Of a stretch of 64,000 bases of DNA, positions 1 to 11,700 are shown piece by piece. The position numbers and the translations under genes were made by a program. How positions within the stretch are numbered: the stretch's first letter is position 1; the number at the start of each line of letters is the position of its first letter. The DNA comes from Promerops cafer (taxonomy: Eukaryota > Chordata > Aves > Passeriformes > Nectariniidae), in contig VZSE01004870.1 of assembly GCA_013398275.1 (NCBI GenBank), forward strand, positions 124,001-188,000, written 5' to 3'. A model generated the notes under the pieces. That model saw only the letters and a program-made list of their open reading frames with translations, was not told the DNA's origin and did no database searches.

Positions 1-241
1 ACCCATTTTAGAGCAGAAAACGTCAAACCGCATTCAATCCCCCTTTGCAAGCCCCCCGAAATGGGGGAAAGAGGGAAGCTGCACAGGGGTGCGCTGTGCC
101 TTTAAGGGGGAAGTGCCCGGCCGCGCAGTGCACGCTGGGAATTGTAGTCCTTCAGCACAGAGCGCCCCGGAGCAGCTGCGGGGATGGACTAAACATCCCA
201 GCAGGCCCCGCGGCGCCAGGCTGAGGGCGGAGGAGGTGCTT
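1..241 (+). promoter_or_regulatory. FCSK promoter region
   Basis: GC- and CpG-rich sequence directly upstream of the FCSK start codon. It contains two matches to the ZNF143/STAF binding element (SBS): one at about 123-150 on the minus strand (core ACTACAATTCCCAGCGTGC read on the minus strand) and a weaker one at about 184-211 on the plus strand (ACTAAACATCCCAGCAGGC). SBS elements are typical of CpG-island housekeeping promoters. No TATA box is evident. The transcription start cannot be placed exactly. A divergent gene to the left cannot be excluded, because the window begins here. Confidence 0.6.
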
Positions 242-3200
242 ATGGCGGTGGAGTGGAGCGCTCTTCTCCTCACCTGCCGGCGGGGCCATGGCGGCGTGTC
301 CGCCCTACAGCGAGGCAAGTGTCGGGGCGGGCGCCCTTTCTCCCTCCGTTCGCGCGGCGGCGGGACCGGCTCTCAACTCGGCCTGCCTCTCGTTTGGCAG
401 AGCTGGAGGTGCGGCGGCTGCGGGGCGGGCTGGGCCCGCGCCCCCCCGCGCTGCTCCTGGCCGTGGAGGACCCCTGGGCACGCCTGGGCAGCGGCGGTGC
501 CACCCTGAACGCTTTGCTGGTGGCGGCCGAGCACCTCAGCGCCCGGGCCGGATGCACGGTGAGAGGTGACAGCCTCTGGTGGGTCCAGGGAGGCTGGAAG
601 TCAGGAGGGAACGCTGGAAGTGGGGGGGGGGGGGGCCTGNGGGGGTGCCTGTCCTGTCTCCACTCACTGTTCCCTGCTGTCGTCTCCCAGGTGGTGACTG
701 CTGACGTCCTGAGGGACGCCCGCATCCTCATCTTGCACATGGTGAGAGCCGACCTGCAGCCCAGCATGGGACCGCTCATTGCACTCGATCCCTCCCGGCG
801 ACCCCCCCATATTCTCCATCCCACCAGGGCCGCGATTTCTCCTTCGACGACTGTGGCCGTGCCTTCACCTGCCTGCCCGCGGAGGAGCCCGGCGCCGCAG
901 CCGAAGCGCTGGTCTGCAACCTGGACAGCCTGCTGGGGACCATGACACAACGGGTCTGTGTAGCCTGGGGATGGGGCCCTGGGCATGGGTTTGGCTCCCA
1001 GCGAGATGGAAACGGTGTTGGGTTCCTGAGTTCCTTCCCTGCTGTCCCTGAGCATGCAGTCCTTCTCTTGGCAGCTCTGTGTGGGCTCCCCACCTGGCGT
1101 CTGGGTCTGCAGCACCGACATGCTCCTCACTGTGCCCTCAACACCAGGTGAGTGGATACCAGCCTTGCTTCCAGCACCAGCTTTGGTGTGCGACTGGGTT
1201 CCTAACAAGCAGCACAGCTGCTGTGCTCCCATGTGCTGTGCTCCCATGAGGGTGTGGATGCTCAGCTATTGCTGTCCTGTGCACGGCTGGGAGCATCCAT
1301 TGTGCCTGCAGTGAGGTGGCCAAGGCTGGATGCTGCTGCCACTTCTGCTGCTGTGGTCCAGGTTTTCAGGCAGTTGTGCCCAGTGTGAGTACATGCACTG
1401 CCCCAGTGGGCACTGGTCTCTGTCCCTCCCCCCAGGGATCAATTGGGATGGCTTCCAGGGCGTCCGAGTGATTGCAGTGCCTGGGAGCCCGGCATATGCC
1501 AGGAACCATGGGGTCTACCTCACCAATGAGCAGGTTGGGGCAGCTCCCCCTTCAAGAGGCATCCCTTGGAGGTGCAGGGATCCCCAGTCCTTGGATCCCT
1601 TGGGTGCTGAGGTCTCAGCACTGCTGTGGCTGCCTGGCTTGGGGTTCCCTGAAGAGCTCACTGGGATGGTTTTGCTCCTAGGGGCTGGTGCATGACATCA
1701 TCTACAAAGGCACAGAGGCCCAGATCCAGCAGTGTGCAGGGCCAGATGGCACCGTCCCACTGGTATGGCATGATTTGGGCGTTGGTGACCCTGCCAGCCC
1801 CATCCCTTGTGTCACCACAGCTGCAGCCTCAGCCCTGATATGCCTGGCAGGTCTGTGGGATTGTTTTCTTCTCCTCGGATGCTGCCGAGCAGCTTCTGGC
1901 CACCCATGTCATCCCTCCTCTGGATGCCTGCACCTACATGGGGTTGGACTCGGGGGCACCACCCATCCAGGTGACTGCCCCTCTGTGGGGGATGGGGCCC
2001 TTTGCCACACAGGTGTCACTGCTGGGCATCTCTGTAGGGTTTGCTTGCCCTCACATTGCCAGATTTGGGTGGGAGAGGTAGTTGGAGGGAGCACCCAGTA
2101 GCAGGGTGAGGTTCAGGATGGCTGGACCCAACAAGTCCTTTCTCTCCCCAGCTCTCCCTCTTCTTTGACATTGTGCTGTGCATGGCAGAGGGGATGACAG
2201 AGGAAGATTTTGTGAAGGGTGGTGGTGATGCCAGTGTGAGAAGCGCCCGCTCCATGCTGTGGACAGCTCTCCGTGGCTTCCCTCTTAGCATGGGTGAGTG
2301 CTTCCTTCCAACTTCTAGTGGAGTGTCCCTGCCGAGGCAGTAGTAACTGGATGATCTTTAAGGTCCCTTCCAATCCCAACCATTCTATGATTCTGTGCTG
2401 CGGTGAGTGCTTGTGATGTGACCATTCCTGGGCCCTCTTACCTGCATGGGGAGAGATGGGGTGATCAGGGACTGATGGTCATCTGTGTCTCCCCAGAGTT
2501 GCAGGTCCCCAGGTCTTCACTCCCCACCCCTTCAACTGGGGATGTTCAGCCTGGCTCACATGACTGTCAGACACACCCACGTTTTTGGTTGATGTGCTAA
2601 AAGCTGTCCTGTCCCCCCCAGCCTGCATTCCCAATGCATCCTACGACTACATGACCACCTCTGCAAGCGACCACATCCGCAGCCTGACTCTCCTGCCTGG
2701 CTCTGCCAGCCACCTCCGCTTCTGCAAGACAGCCCATTCCCATGTGGATGTATGTCCTTCCATCCCCAGCCTTGCTCATGTGTGTTTTTTGGGGTTGCCC
2801 AGGCCCATGTGTCTCTGTGCCCTTGGCAGCAACCCTGTCTCCTGGAAGATGGCTCTTCGGTCACCAACTGCCTGCTGGAAGGAGCTGTGCAGATGGCAGC
2901 TGGCAGTGTCATTCAGCACTGTCACCTCCAGGTACATGACTAGGATGGGGGTGACGCACAGCTCCCAGTGCACTGTATGGGCAGCAGGGTGATGTGTTGC
3001 TGCCTAGGATGAAGGAACCACAGCTGTGAGATTTGGGGTGCCTTTCCTCTTTGGGGCTGCCTTTTGGCTGGTGCTGGGTACCCTGGTGGCTGTCACCCTC
3101 TGCAAACAAGGGGATGAGGCTGTCACTTCTGGCCTGTCCTGAGCTGGGAACCAAGGCAGACCCTCTCCTCTGGGGGCTTTGTTATGGCTGTGAGCCCTGG

Positions 3201-6200
3201 AGGCTGTTGTCTGGCCTGAATTTCTGTAGTCTGTGTTTCTGCAGCCTTGTGACAAAATTACGTCCTGCCACCAGCTTGTCTCTCAGGGTGGTTGTCCCAT
3301 TCCAAGGTCAGGATTTGGCTCTGATTTGGGGGCCAGCCATGTCACTGTTGCTTCTTCCTCAGGGTCCCCTGGTGATCGGTCCTGGCTGCCTCCTCTCGGG
3401 CCTCAGTGTGGGCTCCTCACCAGTCCTGCGGGGCTGTCCCCTGCGTGATATTGTCCTGCAGGGCCACCATGTCCGGCTGCGTGACCTGCCCTGCCGCGTG
3501 TTCACCCTCGCTGGCCGCCTCGATGACTGGCAGGTGCGGGGGCAGTGAGGTAGCACAAGGCTCCCAGTGAAGCCAAAGTGTGATCAGCCCCTCTGTGTCC
3601 CTGCAGAGCCCTGTGGAAAAAGCCACCTACCTGAACGTGCCGTGGGCTGAGTTTTTCCAACGGACAGGTGTACGGTAGGTGCCACGTATCAGGATGGGAC
3701 AGGAGACCCAGCTCCCGCGGTGTCATGACCACCCCAACCCGTCCCACATTCCAGCTCCCCTCATAGAAGGCGTCCTTGAGCCCCAGGGCAGTGTTGATGG
3801 TCTCTTCCTCCATCAGGGAAGGGGACCTTTGGGATGCCGAGATGCCGCGGAGGAGCCGCTGCCTGCTCAGCGCCCGGCTCTTCCCGGTGCTGCACGCCCG
3901 TGAGGCGCTGGGGCTGGAGGATGTGCTGTGGCTGCTGGGCCAGGCCACGGTGGCCAGTGAGCAGCTGGCACGCTGGCGGACGGCCTGGCGTATGTCCTGG
4001 CAGGAGCTGCTGCCCTGCCTGGACACAGAAGCTGAGCTGGGCTCCCGCCAGGCCCTGTTCTTCCTGCAGGGCCAGCGTAAGGTGCGGCGGGTGCTGCTGG
4101 GGCGCCAGGACAGCAGCCTGCTGCCACTTGCCCGCAGCGCTGTCCATGAGGGCTGCCACAAGGCCGTGCTGGGCACACTGGATGAGGGTGAGCTGGACTC
4201 ACGAGCTGCATCTCTTGTTATCAGGACTGTTCAGTGCTCCCCACCCCCTTCAGTGATCCCCCCCCTATCGCAGGGGTCTACCTGCAGGGCGTCCAACAAG
4301 CCTGGGTTGGGTGCAAGCCATGCAAGTCCCCATCCCCTGTGGATAACTTATAGCAGAAGTGGGCTGGTTGGGGTGCAGCATGCAGCCTGGCTGTGCTTTG
4401 CAGCCTCCTTTTATTTTATTTTCTAGTTGCCTCCACGGCCAGTGATGCTGGTATTGCAGCACGGGCACTTGCCTGTATTGCTGAGGTCCTGGGCTGCATG
4501 GCCCAAGGGGAAGGGGGCTTGCGGAGTGGTCCTGCTGCCAACAGGGAGTGGGCCTCAGCTTTTGAGCGCCTGGAGAGTGGGGACATTGCTGGTGGTGTCC
4601 AGGAGCTGGCTGCTGAGCGGCAGAAGTGGATGAGCCGGTGAGACTGGGGCTGGCAAGAGGCAGCTTCCCCATTCCAGGCATTGGTGCTGTCACGGAGATG
4701 TGGCAGTGGGCTCAGCATCTCTCTTATCCCAGGCCGGCTCTGTTGGTGAGAGCAGCTCGGCATTACGAGGGGGCCGAGCAGATCCTTGTCCGGCAGGCAG
4801 TGATGTCCTCATGCCAGTTCATCACCGTGGAAAAGGTGGAGCTGCCACCCTTGGGGCACTGGGTGCAGGTGGTGTGTCCAGCCCGCCTGGACCTCTCCGG
4901 TGAGCACATTCCGTGAGTCAGATGATCCTTGTCTCACCCCTGTGGTGCTGGGGGAAAACGAGTAAGGGTGCCCCAGGAGGCTGATGTTCACCATCAGTGA
5001 ATGTTGGCAGGGGGCTGGAGCGACACACCCCCCATCACCTACGAGCACGGGGGGGCCGTGGTGGATGTGGCAGTGCTGGTGGATGGGTGCCGGCCTATTG
5101 GTGCCCGGGTGCGGCGTATTGTCCAGCCAGAGCTGCGCCTCGTCAGCCTCAGCGGGACACCACGGAGCGAGGTGGTGGCAGAACTGGTGTGCCAGGAGCT
5201 GGAGCACTTACAGGATTACTGCCAGCCACATGCACCAGGTGAGGGGTCACCATTGTGCCTGTACCTGTGATGTCCCGTTGGTGCCAGCATGGCCTTTTTT
5301 GGGGCCAGTGGGATGAGGGAGCAGCTAGCACAGCAGGCATCAGCTTTACTTCTTTTTTGTTTTCAGGAGCCCTGCTCAAAGCTGCCTTTATCTGCACCCA
5401 GGTTGTGCAGTTCCCCTCACGGAGACCCTTGCAGGCCCAGCTGATGGAGAGTTTTGGGGGTGGCTTTGAGGTGCACACCTGGTCCAAGCTGCCCCATGGG
5501 TCTGGCCTTGGTAGGTCTGTAGGGAAGGGGCTGGGCAGTCCCTCACTGGTGCCTGGGAGTCTCTCCTGCTGGCAGCACCAGGATGGGGCATGCACCTTCC
5601 TTCCCCCCAACCCTCAGGGCCACAAGAGTGCCTCACTGCCCTGGCCCCCCCTGTGCTCCCTGCAGGCACCAGCAGCATCCTGGCAGGAGCAGTGATGGCA
5701 TCCCTGTACCGGGCAGCAGGGAAAGCTGCCAGCACTGAGTCCCTTATCCATGCTGTGCTGCACCTGGAGCAGAGGCTTACAACAGGTAGGGCCTGGGGGA
5801 GCAGCTGACCCACAAGCTGGGGGTCCCAGCAGTGACTGATGACCGTCTGCCCTGCAGGTGGTGGTTGGCAGGACCAGGTTGGTGGGCTCATTCCTGGCAT
5901 CAAAATCGGGAGGTCAAAGGCCCAGCTGCCACTCCGAGTGGAAGTGGAGCAGATCCCGGTCCCTGATGGTTTTACCCAGACCCTGAAGGATCACCTGCTG
6001 CTGGTGTACACGGGGAAGACTCGCCTGGCTCGCAACCTGCTCCAGGTAATGCTTGAGTGCCCCTGGGTGTCACAGGCTGGCCTCTGCTCCCCCTGTGGCC
6101 TTTGGTGGCACCCCCTTCATTTGTGCAGAGCTTTGCCACCCCAGAGGGAGCTGGCAGGCAAAGGCCATGGGTGCAGCACTACCTCCCCAGGTGGTACCAG

Positions 6201-7383
6201 AGCCAAGAGAACAGTGACAGGGACATTCTGGCCTCTTGCAGGATGTGGTGAGGAACTGGTATGCCAGGCTGCCCTCCATCGTGCAAAATGCTGACGCGCT
6301 GGTGAGCAATGCTGAGGAGTGTGCCCAGGCCTTGAGGCAAGGTGTGAGCCCCCTTCCCTGGGCCAGGTTGGCTCTTTTAACAGCTGAAGAAATACAAAGT
6401 TTCCCAGGGAGAGGCTGTGCAGTCTCAGAGGGGAAAAAGGCTGGGGGGTGCATGCTTTTGCAGCTGCAGAACCTTCAAATCCTCCCCCGAGCCCACCCTC
6501 ACCAGGCAATACCCCAAAATTCAGGCCTGAACAAAGATTTTGAGGAAGGGGATTTAGACATGCTGAATCTGATTGATTAGCAGTGTGCCATTGGTGACAG
6601 GGCTGGGGGCCATGCCTGGTCAGTGCAGCGGGTTTATTTGGCTGCTGCAGGGAGGAAGCTGGAGCATTAAAGAAAGCAAATCCTCCCCCTGTGGAGGATT
6701 GAAAATAGCAACGTGACGGGGCTGGGGCTGCCTGCTCGGCTGGCAGAGCTGGGAGGAATTGGAAAAGAGAAGGCAGAATTTAGCTTGGGCTGAGTGTGTT
6801 TCTGCCCTTTGGGTGAGAAAGAGAGACAAGTGATTTGCAATATTCCCTCCTCTGCAGGTGACCTACTGCTCCTTGGCAAGTGCCTGGACTGCTACTGGCA
6901 GCAGAAGAAGTGCATGGCCCCGGGCTGCGAGCCGCTGGCCGTCGGGCGCATGATGGACGCTCTGCGGCCCTACGCCTACGGGCAGTGCTTGGCTGGGGCT
7001 GGCGGCGGCGGCTTCCTTTACATCTTAACCAAAGAGCCGCGGCAGAAAGAGGCTCTGCACCAGATCCTGGCAAACACTGAGGTGAGCTGTGAGTCCCGCA
7101 CTGTTGCAGGCAGCTTGCAGCAGCCTTATATAGAGCACGAGGAGCATCTCTCCTCACCACACATGGGGTTTGATTGCTTGTTGTTCCAATGCCCTCCCTG
7201 GGACCTTGGAGGTGAGAAGGGCTCCTTTGCTGGCTCCTGCCCCAAACTGAGACTCTCTTTTTCTAGGGACTGGGCAACTTCAGCATCCACAGCATTGAAG
7301 TGGACACGGGTGGTTTCTCTGTGGAGGTCGTGGGATGTGATACAAAGGACAGCGCTCACCCTGGAGGGGACAGGGCTGTGTGA
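242..7383 (+). CDS. FCSK: L-fucose kinase (fucokinase)
   Basis: Phosphorylates L-fucose to L-fucose-1-phosphate with ATP in the cytosolic fucose salvage route that feeds GDP-fucose synthesis. Coding exons: 242-314, 401-558, 691-741, 828-953, 1075-1147, 1436-1533, 1682-1762, 1851-1970, 2152-2293, 2622-2749, 2830-2931, 3363-3533, 3607-3674, 3817-4187, 4427-4637, 4733-4899, 5011-5238, 5367-5510, 5666-5785, 5858-6045, 6242-6341, 6858-7081, 7267-7383. They sum to 3261 nt, 1086 aa, close to the human length of 1084. The N-terminal two thirds is the fucokinase/pyrophosphorylase-like domain. The C-terminal third is a GHMP kinase with the ATP loop GSGLGTSS (residues 834-841) and a C-terminal GAGGGGF motif (1020-1026). 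Intron 1 has a GC donor (GCAAGT at 315); every other intron is GT-AG. The start codon opens with MAVEWSALLLTC, aligning with the mammalian N-terminus. Recognition is from remembered family sequence; the joins are read directly. Confidence 0.97.
2317..2397 (+). repeat. CR1 LINE 3' end fragment in FCSK intron 9
   Basis: Matches the 3' terminus of avian CR1 retrotransposons: a segment reading GATGATCTTTAAGGTCCCTT followed by a CCATTCTATG/ATTCTGTG 8-bp repeat tail. Only the last ~80 bp remains, as expected from 5' truncation during retrotransposition. Confidence 0.85.
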
Positions 7384-8235
7384 AGGCCTGCAGCCCTGGC
7401 CCATTCCTGGCAGATATCCAGAACAGGTGCAGGGAAATCCCCACTGTTTTAGGGGCAGCTTCTTCAGCCAGCTCCAGCAGGTGCCTTAGGTCTCCATATG
7501 ACCTTTCTGTGCTGCTACTTGCCTCAAAAGCCATAGCCTGGAGAAGCTGTGACAAGCTGTGCATGCAGGCAGAACTACCCCTGCTGGGTGGCCTTGCTGG
7601 AGGGACAGTTAGCTAGGACCTCCAACCTGATTTTGGTGTTTCACTACAGTTTTTACAGTTCTCCAAAGGGAACAAACTAGCATTTGTGATATTGCATCTA
7701 GCCAGAACCTTCCTGCTCTTCCAGCAGCAGGGACCCAAGCTGCCTGTTCAGCATGCAATGCTCCTGCATCAGGGATGCAGCTGGATGTGGAATCAAGACC
7801 CTCTCCTGTCCTGAGGCACAGTTTCAGCAGTGAAATAATGAATAGTGAAAGCAAGTTACTAGTCTGTACAGTCTGTCTGAATAAAAAAGCTTGTTCTCAG
7901 CATGTGTTTGTACCCCTCTGTCCCTAGCAGGGCTGCTCCCTCTTCACGGGAGAGCAAAGGCCCAGCATTGCATGGGAAAAGCTTGTCCAGGGGTGGGAAT
8001 GGCAGAACCTGCATGCAAGGGCTGGTCATCCCCTTCCATGGCCCTGGCTGAGGGAGACAGCGAAGGACTGGAGCCACAGGAGGCAGACAGGCAAGACAAG
8101 GAAGATCCTCTGGATGCCCTGGCACAGGGTGGAAGAGAACTGAAGCAGAGCAGAGCTCTTGTCCCACATCTCTCCAGCTGCCTCCAGGCCCACAGCTGAA
8201 CACACCACTGGAGACTGCAGCTCAACCAAGTGACA
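7384..8235. other. FCSK 3' UTR and short gap to COG4
   Basis: After the FCSK stop codon the plus strand runs about 500 bp to a canonical poly(A) signal at 7880. From there to the COG4 poly(A) signal at 8236 (minus strand) is only about 350 bp. No further gene, RNA or repeat is recognised here; open frames are short and have no family resemblance. Confidence 0.6.
7880..7885 (+). terminator. FCSK: FCSK polyadenylation signal
   Basis: Canonical AATAAA hexamer, first clear signal downstream of the FCSK stop codon (7381-7383), implying a 3' UTR of about 0.5 kb. Confidence 0.7.
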
Positions 8236-8241
8236 TTTATT
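8236..8241 (-). terminator. COG4: COG4 polyadenylation signal
   Basis: TTTATT on the plus strand reads AATAAA on the minus strand, about 560 bp past the COG4 stop codon. It is the convergent partner of the FCSK signal about 350 bp away. Confidence 0.65.
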
Positions 8242-8798
8242 TACAGAGTAGCTGAACAGAGCCAGCAGGGACACAGCCCCACTTCCTACAGAGGCTTTCT
8301 AGTGATTTTCCAAGCACCTTCCCAAGGAAATCACTCCTTTTCCCTTCCATGGAACAGTCCCCATCACCACCAAGAGAGAGCCAGGGCTCAGTATTTGTGA
8401 CCCTTAAACTGGGGGCAGAGAGGGAGCACAGCTGCAGCAGCAGACGCGTATCTGAGCCAGACCAGCCCCCATCTGTCCTGGCCTGTGGCCTCCTGCAGGG
8501 CAGCAGAGCACAGGGAGTCAGAAGCAGGCACTGGCCTGTGTTCTGAGAACCAGCATCATCCTGCTCTCAGCATGAGAGATCCCTCTGGTGCCTTATTTCT
8601 GCTCCCACAGAAGGATGCCAGGTCTTCTTGCCGGGCCCAGGAAAACCCTTTGCTCCAAGGAATGTGAGCAGAAGGGCAGACATCATCCCATCCCCACACC
8701 ATCAAACAGTCAGCCTCAGGACAGGATCTGGGCAGACTCCAGGACTGCAGCTTTCCTGCCCTGAGCTCCAGCGTGGTGCTGATCCAAGCACTGACCAA

Positions 8799-11700
8799 CT
8801 ACAGGCGCAGGCGCTTGATATCCTCACTGCGGAAGTCGATGCGGAGAGCCAGCACCTGCCGGACCTCGGCGGGAGTAAGGCGCCAGGTGAGCGGACCTGA
8901 ATTTGGACCCCAGTAATCCAGAATCTCTGTCACCTGGAAAAAGAGGGGAGCTGTAGGAGATGGCTCAGCACAGACTGCCCTCACAGGTAAGTTTGAACTC
9001 AAGCACCGTCAGACACAGGGCAACTTCTCCAGGTTCTCCACACCCTGTAGGTGCGACCACATCTGGATGAACTCAGTAAAGCCATGTGCAGTGCAGCTGG
9101 TGTTCCCACAATCCCCCAGTAGAAGTAGACCAAGTGCAGCTCACCCTTTCCAGGTTGAGGATGGTGGCCATTTGGGAAAGACGAGCAAACTTGTCACGGA
9201 TAGTCCATGTGGTGACTGTGGTGAGATAGGCTATGAGGGACCTCAGCTCCTTGTCGAACTGCAGACCACCGAGCTGTGGGCACAGAGGGAGATCTGTTAA
9301 CTCTCCAAGCAGACCCAGGGGTTGTGCCAGACACCAATTAAAATCACAGGGAGGCAGGGGGAGGTCTCTGAGCAGGCAGGTCCCAGTTAGACCATTTATT
9401 ACAGGTTTAAGTGGCTTATGTTTAGACCCACCTTAAAACCCAGTCCCCTTATTGGTGCCAGCTCTTCTCAGTCCCATTACTAAACCCACTTTGTCCCTGT
9501 GAGTGCTGATGTAAAGGCGTCCCTGAGCTGGTCACTGGTGGTTGCAGAGTTTCTTATAGGGTAGTATTTGAGGATAGTAGGGTAGTATTTGAGGAATATT
9601 TGCATCTGCTGTGCCCCATCCTTTACAGATGGTTTGCAGTTAAGACAGTCTACATGGTAGAGAAGTGTTTTGCTTACCCTGCTGAAAGTGGATTTGAGCA
9701 GCACTTTCTCCAGTTCAATGGCTATGAGACTGGTCATAAGACCAGTGAGAGTATCATAAATCACTGGAGACAGTCCAGCCTGGAAGCAGAAACCTGTGTC
9801 ATTCTTGTCAGGAAAAACTGAGCAGAGGTCCCTAAAGCCCAAGGCTAGGAGAGCTTACAAACAAGGACTTGCAGGCTTGGCAAGTGGAGAGCACCACAGA
9901 GGTGCTCCAGGTATGTGGGGCCTGCAAAGCAGGCTTTGAGACTTGCAGGAGAAGGGGGTGACTGGATCCCTAAGAGCCCTGCAAGGCACTGGAAGACACC
10001 TCTGTTTGCCAAGCAAGGAAAGAGCTGGAGGGTGCCACGTGGAGGTCTGGCTGAAGCTTGGCAGGCTGCTGCCTCCTTCTCTCACCTTGAACTCTGTCAT
10101 CTGCTGTTCCAGATTGACGATGAACTGCTGGACCCAGGGGTCATTGGCCTCATAGTCGCTGAACTCCTCCTGACAGTGAAATGCAGAAAGGGTTGTTTAT
10201 GTGGCCTGAAGTAAACCACAGCCAACAGCCCAGAGGACAGGAAGGGAGGTCCTTCCTGGAGCAGCACTTCATCCCTTCTGCTCCTCTGTAGCCAAATGTC
10301 CCTTTCCAGGCTCAGCTGCAGAGCAAGATCTGGGTATTTTACTGATGCTCCACGCCAAGAAAACAGCAGATAACTGAGGGGAAGGAAACAGTGGCTGCTC
10401 TGACTGTGCTGCTGAGAGGAAGACAGAGAGTGCCCAAGTACAGCCGGAAGCTGAGAACACTGAGCCTCACCTCCTCGATGTTGTGGGAGACAGAGAGGAA
10501 TAAGTTGATCCATGGCTTCACCTGGGGTTTGATAGCTGTGCTGTTGAGCTCATTGAGACCTTCCTGAGGGAGAGAGCAAGAAGAGAGGACAGTAAGGCAC
10601 AAAATCTTTACAAACAGGCTGTCTTGATGCTGCTTCCCATTCTGACCCACAGACTTGCACAGGAAACTGAACCCAGAAGGCCCAGATCCCACGCTCTTGC
10701 GGTGCCGGAAGGCTCTGAGGACACCATGACAATAAGAGGAGGAAGGATGTTGGCCCAGAAGCTGCTGTTGTGCTGACTTGTAGTGTGGTCTGAAGGGCTT
10801 GTGCTTCCCCACCCCATCCCACACAGCTACAGACTTCCTGGCAGAGCGAGGCACATGGGGTAGGAAAAAACGCAAACTCTGTTTTTGCACTCAGCACCAG
10901 CCAGGGCACTGTGAACTCAACTGGTGCCTCCCACCTCCACTGCAGCTTAGCTCAATAGGAGAATCTAAAAGGAAGATAAAAGCTGTAACCACAGTTAGTT
11001 CCCTGAATTAATCATAACCCCAGCACATGCCATCTTCCCTGAGCTGCAGGCTGTCAGCAAAGGCTGTTCTGTCCCCTGTGATGAGAGCTCTTAAAGCCCT
11101 CTCCTGCCAGCCACCCCCCTTTGGCTCAGCAAGGTGTCACGAAAGCTCACTCAGCATGAAACTGTGTCGGTACCGATTCTGACTGGCATTTGATAGAAGA
11201 TTTTAACTAAAACTGGCATTTCTGAGCAGGCCCTGCTGGCAATTGTCCTTTTCTGAGGCAAATTCAACGTGTGTGTGACTCAGGCAGCACGGGAGCTTCC
11301 TCCTCAGCCTCTAGATTGCTTTGCAGCCACTTTTAAAACCACACTAGAGTCAGACTGGAGAGTTTTACTCCTTACTGATGAGCTCTTTGGTTTCAATACT
11401 GACCACAGTCCCCAAGAGGGTTTGCTGGCAGTGCTGAACTGAAGGCATCTGCCTACCCTGAACTGCAAAGCCAGACAAAAAATAACCTGACCCCTCTGTA
11501 AAGTACGAAGGCAAACCTGGTTCAAAATATTCTTCTTTGCTTGGTTTCTTTCCACATAAGGTACTAGGTCTTCCTGCTTCTCTCCCTGCCAGAAACCACT
11601 GTGACAGTTTTGGACAGCAGGCCCTAGCATGCCACAGGAGACTAGATTTAGCCAGTGTCTTCTGCTCCATGCTGAGGAGTATTGGCATTTGGGAAAGAAG

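Noticed and set aside
270..1247. Long minus-strand open frame across FCSK exons 1-5
   Set aside because: Antisense shadow of GC-rich coding sequence, crossing introns and the ambiguous base; no family resemblance.
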